7,021 bases of DNA from Dehalococcoidia bacterium (GTDB taxonomy: Bacteria > Chloroflexota > Dehalococcoidia > GIF9 > AB-539-J10): positions 1 through 7,021 of the forward strand of contig JALNYR010000134.1 in NCBI GenBank assembly GCA_023229725.1, in the 5' to 3' direction. The notes under the pieces were generated by a model. That model worked only from the letters and a program-made list of their open reading frames with translations, was not told the DNA's origin and did no database searches. Both the position numbers and the translations under genes were made by a program. Below, in pieces: positions 1 through 5,915 of the stretch (positions within the stretch are counted from its first letter, which is position 1; the number at the start of each line of letters is the position of its first letter).

Positions 1-3
1 TGG

Positions 4-1233
4 TCAGTGCCGGGGGGCATCGGCAAGCGAAGCGATGCACGCATTGAGGATCGCGAGTTGCTCGTACATGGCCTTGCGGTAATCTCTATGTGTCACCGCA
101 GACCACAGTACAGCTAGCACGACCAGGCCAGCAAACAACGCACGGCACGTCATCGACACCATCGGCGCGAACTCGGCCACCGGCGATACTGCCAATGCAA
201 CGCGTTCGAGGCACAGCGACGCGGCCAGGCTCGCGAACACGCGGGCCCGGGCACCAGCCGTTCTGTCGGCAGATGTCGCGATGCCGCAGACGACGGCGGC
301 GCAGACGTACCAGACGGTGGCACCGATGCCCATGACCTCGCCGAATATGGCGCTCTGCAGCCAGGCGAGCCTGGTCAGCGATCCCAGGATTTCCCTGTTC
401 ACGGCAGCCATGCGGCGCTGCTCGTCGGCGAGCTCGCGCTGGATCACGAGCAGCTGGCGCTGCCGGACGTCCGCTTCCGCCGCGGAGCCCGCCACGGCAG
501 CAACGGACTCGGCGATCTCGGCGTGCGAAACGACGATGCTGTCGATGCCCTGCCGAGCCACGGTCACCGTCTCGGAGATTCCGCCGAGCGCACCCAATGC
601 GGCTTCGGCAAAACGATCCTGCGCCTCCGCGGCGTCGGTGGCGGTCTTCGCGATAAAACCCAGCGCGGCCTCGCTATCCTCGGCCAGCTGCGCCGTGGCA
701 CGTTCTGCGCGAGCCGTCGCCTCGCCGACGGCATCGAGGCGCGCCAGCGTGCGGTCTGAGCTCTCGCCCAGACGGGCTATGCCCTCCGCCGTCGCGCCGA
801 GTGCCCGGTCGACCGCGGCCGCGCGTATGTCCTGCTGCAGCTGACGGCATAACGAATCCGTGTGCAGCAGCACGGTCGTGTAGGCAAGCCACGCGGCATC
901 GTCCATGTCCGCGGCCACGGCGTAAGTACGCCGACCACTCTGTTCCAGATGGCAGTTGGCGAGTGCGAGGGCAAAGCGTCGGAAGTCCTCATCGCTCATG
1001 TTTATGCAGCGGTCGGGTAATGCGGTTGCCGCGCTCACCGCACACGCGCTTTGCGCCGAGATTGCTCCCCCGGCCGCGGCCGCAAAGTACTTGGCAACCT
1101 CTCCCGCCATGTTCACTGCCGGTAAGCGGTTGCCCGGCTGCAGTGCCGCCGTGTCGGGCCGCCGTCGGTTGAACGGCCACACCGCGCCCGCGGTCATCGC
1201 GAGTGCACACACGATAATTGGTGCATAACGCAT
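4..1233 (-). CDS. Kar5/GEX1/Brambleberry-like (Tht1-like) nuclear membrane fusion protein
   Basis: A 409-residue protein starting at ATG 1233-1231 and ending at TGA 6-4. Seen in the sequence: a hydrophobic N-terminus (about residues 4-19, signal peptide or anchor); a cysteine domain with C64, C76, C94 and C129 containing ALALANCHLEQSGRRTY (88-104) and DMDDAAWLAYTT (109-120); a long Ala-rich coiled coil (about 135-285); then hydrophobic segments near 298-319, 332-349 and 360-380, with RTAGARARVF (324-333) between the first two. Known of the family: Kar5 (yeast), Tht1 (fission yeast), GEX1 (plants) and Brambleberry (fish) share a lumenal cysteine-rich domain, coiled coils and C-terminal membrane helices, and act in nuclear-envelope fusion. 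The LxNCxxExxGRxTY...W..Y......C pattern and the RTAxAR motif between membrane helices match what I remember of that family. Inferred: a membrane protein of the ER or nuclear envelope, possibly used to remodel host membranes. It is divergent from the Kelch-like block, so co-regulation is uncertain. The alternative is a generic viral coiled-coil membrane protein resembling chemotaxis receptors. Confidence 0.75.
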   Translation of the reverse strand: MRYAPIIVCALAMTAGAVWPFNRRRPDTAALQPGNRLPAVNMAGEVAKYFAAAAGGAISAQSACAVSAATALPDRCINMSDEDFRRFALALANCHLEQSGRRTYAVAADMDDAAWLAYTTVLLHTDSLCRQLQQDIRAAAVDRALGATAEGIARLGESSDRTLARLDAVGEATARAERATAQLAEDSEAALGFIAKTATDAAEAQDRFAEAALGALGGISETVTVARQGIDSIVVSHAEIAESVAAVAGSAAEADVRQRQLLVIQRELADEQRRMAAVNREILGSLTRLAWLQSAIFGEVMGIGATVWYVCAAVVCGIATSADRTAGARARVFASLAASLCLERVALAVSPVAEFAPMVSMTCRALFAGLVVLAVLWSAVTHRDYRKAMYEQLAILNACIASLADAPRH

Positions 1234-1280
1234 CGCGGACTATTGGGGTTTTCCCTCCGACTGAATTGACATGGGAAGGG

Positions 1281-1300
1281 CCTAATATTAAAAAATATAG
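1281..1300. promoter_or_regulatory. AT-rich box in the divergent spacer, candidate promoter
   Basis: Within the 183-bp divergent spacer (1234-1416) this is the only long AT run in an otherwise GC-rich window. It contains the palindrome TAATATTA (1283-1290) followed by a TATA-like AAAAAATATA. It lies 48-67 bp upstream of the minus-strand start at 1233 and about 117 bp upstream of the plus-strand start at 1417, so it fits best as a promoter of the minus-strand gene, possibly shared. The inference rests on composition and position only; no defined consensus was recognised. Confidence 0.35.
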
Positions 1301-1370
1301 CGACACCCGAATGCCCCGGCGATACGAAGAACCAGTGCAGAGGGGAGTGGGAAACACGTACACACAGCTT

Positions 1371-1385
1371 CGTAATTGTTATAGC
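1371..1385 (+). promoter_or_regulatory. AT-rich box upstream of the first Kelch-like gene
   Basis: The run CGTAATTGTTATAGC sits 32-46 bp before the ATG at 1417 and is followed by an A-rich leader with no clear ribosome binding site (agccaaaaaaggtgac before ATG). Its position would suit an early or TATA-like viral promoter for the plus-strand block. This is an inference from base composition and distance only. Confidence 0.25.
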
Positions 1386-1416
1386 AGAGCAGCACAGAAA
1401 AGCCAAAAAAGGTGAC

Positions 1417-2466
1417 ATGGCAGATAACAAACGCGCAATAGAAGGCGATGACGAAAGCACGGCAGGGGCACCACCGGCAAAGCGGGCCAGCCCCGAATGG
1501 ATGTCCAGTGCCCTGCCAGTGAAGGCCGCGATACTCGCATTCACGCTCGCGGGACTGGAGCGCCTCGGTGGCGGGAGTCCTGCGGCCACGTTTGCGATGG
1601 ACCGCTACCGGCTCTACGATCTCGCGAGGCGTGTGACGCCGGTAACAAGGATGGTCGCGTTTGGATGGACCGGTGGGAATGCCCAGGCGAGAGCACTGTC
1701 AGCGGACGGCGACTGGCGGCCCAGCCCGGCCCCGTACACGTTCGGCGTCGAAGCGGTGTATACGCCCATGGACGCACATGTGTATATCATCGCTTGGGAT
1801 GGCGGCATATTGTTGATATATAACCGCGTCCGTGGCGAGTGGCTGGTCGCAGCTACTCCACCGTTCCGGACGAAGAGCCCTATCGCGGCCGTCGCGATCA
1901 ACGATACGCTGCACATTACTACAGCGCACCGTGGCACCAACCAGCACTACATATACAATCGGACGGCGGATAAGTGGTCCGAGGCGGCGCCAATACCCGG
2001 GCCTCACTGTATCACGCATATGGTGGCCATTGGGCAAGATGTGTATGCGGTCGATGTGATCGCGACGTCACATAGTATATTGAAATTGAATCTAACAGTC
2101 GAACCAGCGGTCATCTCCATCCCAGGGCCACCGGACCTCGCTTTCGTACACACAATTGCGGCCGCCGGTGGTCGAGTCTACGTGTTCACGAACATTCGAG
2201 ACTGCATATTCGACCCCCTCACAGGTACATGGACCTTTAGGCCGCCGCCATCGGTGTACCGGCGCATCGGGCCGGCCACCGCGGTTGGCCAGTACGTGTA
2301 CACACTCGAGAAAATGTTTGACGGGGCTTCGCGAATCAATGTTCTCGATACGATCACCGGAAGCTGGCACCTGGGTCCCGATCCACCGCAGGATTGGACC
2401 CCCCTCGCCGTGGTGGCTAGCGAATGGATGCCACCATTCAGGGAACCCGCGAGGCCCGTGGTGTAA
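1417..2466 (+). CDS. Kelch-like beta-propeller protein, divergent paralog X
   Basis: A 349-residue protein and the first and most divergent member of the five-gene array. The N-terminus carries two basic pairs, NKR (4-6) and PPAKRA (19-24), which could be a bipartite nuclear localisation signal. Residues about 28-72 form the family's helical domain, with AFTLAGLERLGGGSPAA (41-57) and DRYRLYDLA (62-70). The rest is a degenerate Kelch-type propeller: each blade has a hydrophobic VYxx strand and then a Y/F-D/N-x5-W element, at IYNRVRGEW (134-142), IYNRTADKW (179-187), IFDPLTGTW (264-272) and VLDTITGSW (309-317). The glycine pairs of canonical Kelch are mostly lost. The tail PPFREPARPVV resembles the A-type tail. 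ATG is in good context (G at -3, G at +4). Kelch propellers bind proteins, often as receptors of ubiquitin ligases; that role is not shown here. The TAA stop is followed in frame by ATG TGA, matching the end of the next gene. Confidence 0.88.
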   Translation: MADNKRAIEGDDESTAGAPPAKRASPEWMSSALPVKAAILAFTLAGLERLGGGSPAATFAMDRYRLYDLARRVTPVTRMVAFGWTGGNAQARALSADGDWRPSPAPYTFGVEAVYTPMDAHVYIIAWDGGILLIYNRVRGEWLVAATPPFRTKSPIAAVAINDTLHITTAHRGTNQHYIYNRTADKWSEAAPIPGPHCITHMVAIGQDVYAVDVIATSHSILKLNLTVEPAVISIPGPPDLAFVHTIAAAGGRVYVFTNIRDCIFDPLTGTWTFRPPPSVYRRIGPATAVGQYVYTLEKMFDGASRINVLDTITGSWHLGPDPPQDWTPLAVVASEWMPPFREPARPVV

Positions 2467-2500
2467 ATGTGAAAAGGGTTGGGAGGGTGACAAAACACAA

Positions 2501-2518
2501 CGCAACAAACAAACAAAC
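2501..2518 (+). promoter_or_regulatory. CGCAA plus A/C-only leader of the second array gene
   Basis: An 18-base stretch directly before ATG 2519: CGCAA followed only by A and C in a CAAA-repeat pattern, with no T. The same arrangement precedes the next three paralogs. It is probably an unstructured 5' untranslated leader, with A at -3 of the start codon. Whether CGCAA itself matters is inferred from its conservation among duplicated genes and may only reflect shared ancestry. Confidence 0.4.
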
Positions 2519-3577
2519 ATGACGGATAAGAGGCGCAGAGAAGAATCTGAAGAGGGTGTGGCGGGAGCACCGCCGGCAACGCGTCCCGAGCGCGGATGGA
2601 TGTTCGAAGCGCCAGCAACGGTGGCGCACGCGATGACTACGTTCGCACTCGCGACCATCGAGCGTCTTGGCGCCGAAAGTCCCGCAAGCATGGTAGCGAC
2701 GAACCCGTACATGCTCTACGAGCTCGCGGAGTATATGACTCCGATGACGGAAAGAATTGTCGCGTTCGGTCTGCGCCCCAAAATGACACAGGTGTGGAAG
2801 CTGCTATACGACGGCAGCTGGAAACCTGGCCAGCAAGGACCCATGCAGCTCGCTACATTTTACGTTCCCATAGGTTCGCGTGTCTACGCCATCGACTGGG
2901 CTGCCACCCCTGCGATGGCGGCATATGATTACATTGCCGACGAGTGGCAAGAACTGCAACCGCCGCCGGGACGGGTCACTGCGGCATTCGTAATCGATGG
3001 TGTGCTGCACATATTCGCCACGGACTTGGTGTCCAGTTGGCACGCCGTCTACGAACCGGCACCGAACAAATGGACTGAGCTGGCTCCCGTGCGCAATAAC
3101 CCCGCCTTCGTAAAGATATTGCCCATTGGCCAGGATGTGTATGTGGTCCAACGCAGTCGAGTGCGCAATGTATGGTCGGTGGCAGTGTCGAAATTTGATT
3201 TCGGTAAAGGCAGTCCGGCCGCTGCGCACTGTGGCCCGGAATGCCCCAAGCGCGATCTTGCGGCCGTGGTCGTCCGCGGCCAAATCTATGTGTTCGCAGC
3301 AGGCAGCACCGTCGGGATATACAATCCCGTCACGGACGCGTGGTCCACCACCGACGTGCTGGTGCCGGAATGGTGGGACAGTTCGGCACGTGTGGCCGCG
3401 TTCGTGTACTCGGCGACGATCCCGCGCTGGCGGTGCGAAATATTCGACACTGTGATCGGACGCTGGAATCCCGGTCCGAAACCACCGCCTGGTATTGACG
3501 TGGACATGTCCATCGTGGCCTTGGGATTGGACGTGCCATTTAAGGAAGACCCGAGGAGGATGGCTACACAAATGTGA
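2519..3577 (+). CDS. Kelch-like beta-propeller protein, B-type paralog 1
   Basis: A 352-residue protein beginning MTDKRRREESEEG. The same frame is open upstream to a TTG at 2156, but that stretch overlaps the previous gene and has no counterpart in the paralogs; ATG 2519 has the shared A/C leader, so it is the start. The first basic cluster KRRRE is present, but the second is altered to PPATRP, unlike PPAKRP in A-type copies. The helical domain carries TFALATIERLGAESPAS (41-57) and NPYMLYELAEYMTP (62-75). Propeller blade elements end at W143, W185, W275 and W316 (for example AYDYIADEW, IYNPVTDAW); a first blade ends in DGSW (98-101). The fourth blade lacks the usual Y-D-W element and instead has SKFDF (224-228). 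The tail is DVPFKEDPRRMATQM. Closest relative in the window is the last gene (5916 onward). It is 52 bp after its upstream neighbour and is probably a lineage-specific viral adaptor; its function is unknown. Confidence 0.9.
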   Translation: MTDKRRREESEEGVAGAPPATRPERGWMFEAPATVAHAMTTFALATIERLGAESPASMVATNPYMLYELAEYMTPMTERIVAFGLRPKMTQVWKLLYDGSWKPGQQGPMQLATFYVPIGSRVYAIDWAATPAMAAYDYIADEWQELQPPPGRVTAAFVIDGVLHIFATDLVSSWHAVYEPAPNKWTELAPVRNNPAFVKILPIGQDVYVVQRSRVRNVWSVAVSKFDFGKGSPAAAHCGPECPKRDLAAVVVRGQIYVFAAGSTVGIYNPVTDAWSTTDVLVPEWWDSSARVAAFVYSATIPRWRCEIFDTVIGRWNPGPKPPPGIDVDMSIVALGLDVPFKEDPRRMATQM

Positions 3578-3579
3578 AA

Positions 3580-3591
3580 GCATTATAATGC
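3580..3591. other. 12-bp perfect palindrome after the stop codon
   Basis: GCATTATAATGC begins 3 bases after the TGA of the B-type gene (3575-3577). It is a perfect inverted repeat that could fold as a short hairpin in the transcript's 3' end and is followed by an A-rich run. Hairpin-forming palindromes at transcript 3' ends are reported for pandoraviruses. The stem is short, and the other junctions do not carry the same palindrome. Confidence 0.3.
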
Positions 3592-3617
3592 CGAAAAAAG
3601 GAGAAAGGAACCTTCCA

Positions 3618-3633
3618 CGCAACAAAACAAAAC
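3618..3633 (+). promoter_or_regulatory. CGCAA plus A/C-only leader of the third array gene
   Basis: A 16-base stretch before ATG 3634 with CGCAA and then a CAAAA-type run lacking T and G. It is the shortest of the four related leaders. An AGGAG about 30 bases before the start is too distant to act as a Shine-Dalgarno sequence, which supports eukaryotic-type translation. Confidence 0.4.
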
Positions 3634-4734
3634 ATGACGGATAAGAGGCCCAGAGAAGGGTTTGAAGAGGGTAAAGGGGCGGCGGGGGCCCCACCGGCAA
3701 AGCGGCCCGAGTCCAAATGGATATCCGAAGAGGCGATGGCGGCAGCCGGTATCAAGGCATTCGCACTCGCGCAGATCGAGCGCCTCGGTGGTGGGAGCCC
3801 CGCGGCCATGGTGGCGGTGGACCGGTACATGCTCTACGAACTCGCAGAGCTCGTGGTTCCGCCGCCGCCGGTCCTCGTGTTCGGGTATCAGATGATACCA
3901 CGCGAGGACCCCAGCGTGGCCTGTGTGTGGAAACTGGTCGGCGACAATTGGCAACCCGGCCGGTCCGGGCCCGATGTACATGGCATAGCGCACGCTATCA
4001 TCGGATCACGTGTATACGTCATTGGTACGGCCGTGATGGCAGTGTATGACTACGTCCACGATGAATGGAAGAAATTGGCACCTCCACCGAAGCTGTGCAC
4101 GTGTATTGCCTCGGCGGTTGCGATCGGCGGGATGCTGCATCTCATCGGCAAGGGTGTCGGTAGCCAGTACCACGCCATATACAATCCGTCGACGGACGCG
4201 TGGACCTCGGCAATGCCAATGCTTAACTTCGTCGGCAATACGCAACTGGTGACCATCGAGCAAGACGTGTACATGGTGGGCGTCAGCAAGCGGACGGGCG
4301 AGGACGACGACAGCTGGTCGCTAGTTGCGGCGAAATTCACCCCCGGAACTGACACCCTGGGACCCCTCTCCTGGGGACCGGCATATTCCTTACGGCCCAG
4401 TGTAGCGGTCGTTAACGATCGGATTTATGTGTTTGCGTACTACGTTAATGTCCAGGTGGTCGACCCCCACACGCTCAGGTGGACCGATACTGTTACGTCT
4501 ATGCCGAGGACGTGGTACATCCTGCAATCCCTCACCGCAGTGGATCAATACCTGTATATGCTATTCTTAACCGACAAGGGTTATCAATGTAAAATATACG
4601 ACACTGTCACTAATAGCTGGTTCTCGGGTCCTGATCTACCGCAGGGCGTTGCCTTCTTCGATGCCATCGTAGCCCCGACTAGGGAGAAACTACCGTTCAA
4701 GGAACCCGTCAGGCCGGCGGTGGAGTGGAAGTGA
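3634..4734 (+). CDS. Kelch-like beta-propeller protein, A-type paralog 1
   Basis: A 366-residue protein starting at the ATG shared by the paralogs. The N-terminus MTDKRPREGFEEGKGAAG is followed by PPAKRP (20-25), giving two basic clusters about 15 residues apart, a candidate bipartite nuclear localisation signal. The helical domain (about 28-74) has KAFALAQIERLGGGSPAA (41-58) and DRYMLYELAELVVP (63-76). The propeller shows VYDYVHDEW (137-145), IYNPSTDAW (182-190), VVDPHTLRW (275-283) and IYDTVTNSW (321-329), plus a first blade ending DNWQPG (104-109) and a non-canonical fourth blade with AKFTPGTDTLGP (233-244). The tail PFKEPVRPAVEWK is identical to that of the next gene. Its N-terminal 75 residues are about 84% identical to those of the next gene by eye, while the propellers are clearly less similar. 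It lies 56 bp downstream of the B-type gene. The biochemical role is unknown; a protein-binding scaffold is likely from the fold. Confidence 0.9.
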   Translation: MTDKRPREGFEEGKGAAGAPPAKRPESKWISEEAMAAAGIKAFALAQIERLGGGSPAAMVAVDRYMLYELAELVVPPPPVLVFGYQMIPREDPSVACVWKLVGDNWQPGRSGPDVHGIAHAIIGSRVYVIGTAVMAVYDYVHDEWKKLAPPPKLCTCIASAVAIGGMLHLIGKGVGSQYHAIYNPSTDAWTSAMPMLNFVGNTQLVTIEQDVYMVGVSKRTGEDDDSWSLVAAKFTPGTDTLGPLSWGPAYSLRPSVAVVNDRIYVFAYYVNVQVVDPHTLRWTDTVTSMPRTWYILQSLTAVDQYLYMLFLTDKGYQCKIYDTVTNSWFSGPDLPQGVAFFDAIVAPTREKLPFKEPVRPAVEWK

Positions 4735-4744
4735 AAAAGTTCAC
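4731..4744 (+). other. Small hairpin overlapping the stop codon, copy 1
   Basis: GTGAA (4731-4735) and TTCAC (4740-4744) are inverted repeats around a 4-base loop AAAG, and the TGA stop at 4732-4734 lies inside the left arm. The stem is only 5 bp, so this may be chance; it is noted because the copy at 5864 keeps the arms and changes only the loop length. Confidence 0.2.
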
Positions 4745-4755
4745 AGTCTCAACAA

Positions 4756-4781
4756 CGCAAAGAAAACAAACAAAACAAAAC
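4756..4781 (+). promoter_or_regulatory. CGCAA plus A-rich leader of the fourth array gene
   Basis: A 26-base T-free stretch ending at ATG 4782. CGCAA is followed by a CAAAA/CAAA run with a single G. It is identical to 5890-5915. It probably forms an unstructured, A-rich 5' leader; no bacterial ribosome binding site is present. Confidence 0.4.
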
Positions 4782-5867
4782 ATGACGGATAAGAGGCCCA
4801 GAGAAGAGCTTGAAGAGGGTAAAGGGACGGCGGGGGTCCCACCGGCAAAGCGACCCGAGTCCGAATGGATATCCGAAGAGGCGATGGCGGCAGCCGGGAT
4901 CAAGGCGTTCGCACTCGCGCAGATCGAGCACCTTGGTGGTGGGAGCCCCGCGGCCGTGGCGCTGGCGGACCGGTACATGCTCTACAAACTCGCGAAGCTT
5001 GTGGTTCCATCGTCGATCCTTGCGTTCGGATGGCGGAATATACCACGCGAGGACCGTGGCGAAGTCAATGTGTGGAAACTAGTAGACGGCAGTTGGCAGC
5101 CTGGCAAGTCTGGGCCCGATCTTATGGCCGCGACGTACGCTACCATCGGATCGCGTGTATACGTCATCGAAAGTTCTGCGATGGCGGTATATGACCACAT
5201 CCGCGATGAATGGAAGAAGTTGGCGCCACCGCCGGAAGTGGGCGTGCGGGCCGTCTCGGCGATTGCGACCGGTGGGATGCTGCACCTCATCGGCGCGGGT
5301 ATGGGAGCCTGGCGTCACGCCAGATACGATCCAGCAACGAACGTATGGGCGGCGCCAACTACCGTCGGCTCAGACGGCGTCCCGCGACTGGTAACCATCG
5401 GGCACGACGTGTACGTGGTGAGTTGCAAGCGGCCGGAGGGAGGCAGCAGCACATTACTAGTAGTAGCGAAATTTGACCCCGAAACCGACACTCTGGGACC
5501 CCTCGCATGGGGACCGGCATATTCCCTCGAGTACGAGGCAGTGACCGCCAACGATCAGATTTACGTAGTTGCAGCCAGCAGAAACATTTGGATGGTCGAT
5601 CCCCGCACGCTCGGGTGGACCGATACTGGTGTGCCGGTGCCGGCGCCAGAGGACAGCCTGTCGACTATTGCCGCAGTGGGTCAACGTGTGTACGTGCCAA
5701 TCTACGGGCGCAGCGAAACGTGGCATCTTGGAATATACGACACTGCCACCAAACGCTGGGACTGGGGTCCAGATCTACCACAGGACATTGGCGGTTCCGT
5801 AGGCATTGTAGCCTGTGGTATGCCGCCGTTCAAGGAACCCGTCAGGCCGGCGGTGGAGTGGAAGTGA
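4782..5867 (+). CDS. Kelch-like beta-propeller protein, A-type paralog 2
   Basis: A 361-residue protein. The frame is open to a GTG at 4725 inside the previous gene, but ATG 4782 matches the paralogs' MTDKRPRE start and follows the shared leader, so it is chosen. The N-terminus has KRPREE and PPAKRP (20-25), a candidate bipartite nuclear localisation signal. The helical domain has KAFALAQIEHLGGGSPAA (41-58) and DRYMLYKLAKLVVP (63-76). Propeller elements are VYDHIRDEW (136-144), RYDPATNVW (181-189), MVDPRTLGW (271-279) and IYDTATKRW (318-326), with a first blade ending DGSWQPG (102-108) and an atypical fourth blade AKFDPETDTLGP (229-240). The tail PFKEPVRPAVEWK is identical to the preceding gene. 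It lies 47 bp after its A-type sister, from which it probably arose by tandem duplication; both stop codons sit within the near-identical junction repeat. Confidence 0.9.
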   Translation: MTDKRPREELEEGKGTAGVPPAKRPESEWISEEAMAAAGIKAFALAQIEHLGGGSPAAVALADRYMLYKLAKLVVPSSILAFGWRNIPREDRGEVNVWKLVDGSWQPGKSGPDLMAATYATIGSRVYVIESSAMAVYDHIRDEWKKLAPPPEVGVRAVSAIATGGMLHLIGAGMGAWRHARYDPATNVWAAPTTVGSDGVPRLVTIGHDVYVVSCKRPEGGSSTLLVVAKFDPETDTLGPLAWGPAYSLEYEAVTANDQIYVVAASRNIWMVDPRTLGWTDTGVPVPAPEDSLSTIAAVGQRVYVPIYGRSETWHLGIYDTATKRWDWGPDLPQDIGGSVGIVACGMPPFKEPVRPAVEWK

Positions 5868-5878
5868 AAAAAGTTCAC
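5864..5878 (+). other. Small hairpin overlapping the stop codon, copy 2
   Basis: GTGAA (5864-5868) and TTCAC (5874-5878) flank a 5-base loop and include the TGA stop at 5865-5867. The arms are the same as in the copy at 4731; the extra A of this repeat copy falls in the loop. The stem is weak and its function is uncertain. Confidence 0.2.
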
Positions 5879-5889
5879 AGTCTCAACAA

Positions 5890-5915
5890 CGCAAAGAAAA
5901 CAAACAAAACAAAAC
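5890..5915 (+). promoter_or_regulatory. CGCAA plus A-rich leader of the fifth array gene
   Basis: A 26-base T-free stretch identical to 4756-4781 and ending at ATG 5916. It is part of the junction repeat. The B-type gene it precedes would be expected to carry the shorter leader seen at 2501, so this leader appears to have been acquired from an A-type copy. Confidence 0.4.

Larger units (their letters stand above)
4693..4808 (+). repeat. Gene-junction repeat, copy 1 (116 bp)
   Basis: This segment covers the last 42 bases of one A-type gene, the 47-bp spacer and the first 27 bases of the next. By direct reading it matches 5826-5942 at every base except one extra A in the second copy, in the A run just after the stop codon. 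Coding sequences on both sides are far less similar, so the identity is local. The repeat period is 1133 bp, one gene unit. Confidence 0.9.

Noticed and set aside
281..844. 187-residue plus-strand open frame opposite the minus-strand gene
   Set aside because: A Ser/Ala/Arg-rich shadow of an Ala-rich coiled-coil gene. The minus-strand frame has a coherent domain architecture and this one does not.
4..1233. Bacterial methyl-accepting chemotaxis receptor as an identity for the minus-strand gene
   Set aside because: The Ala-rich coiled coil is reminiscent, but the C-terminal signalling hairpin motif is absent, the membrane helices are at the C-terminus, and the cysteine domain fits the Kar5/GEX1 family instead.
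2156..2518. N-terminal extension of the B-type gene by 121 residues from a TTG
   Set aside because: It overlaps the previous gene out of frame, is unlike any paralog N-terminus and bypasses the ATG preceded by the shared leader.
3597..3605. AAAGGAGAA as a Shine-Dalgarno sequence
   Set aside because: It lies about 30 bases before the ATG at 3634, too far to serve as one, and is not present before the other paralogs.
2804..3700. 298-residue antisense open frame opposite the B-type gene
   Set aside because: It is antisense to a clearly conserved paralog, has a low-complexity Arg/His/Pro composition, and starts inside the next gene's 5' end. High GC makes such shadow frames common.
4725..4781. 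N-terminal extension of the second A-type gene by 19 residues from a GTG
   Set aside because: It begins inside the previous coding sequence and covers the untranslated leader. In the near-identical junction at 5826-5942 a one-base insertion shifts the equivalent extension out of frame, so it is not conserved.
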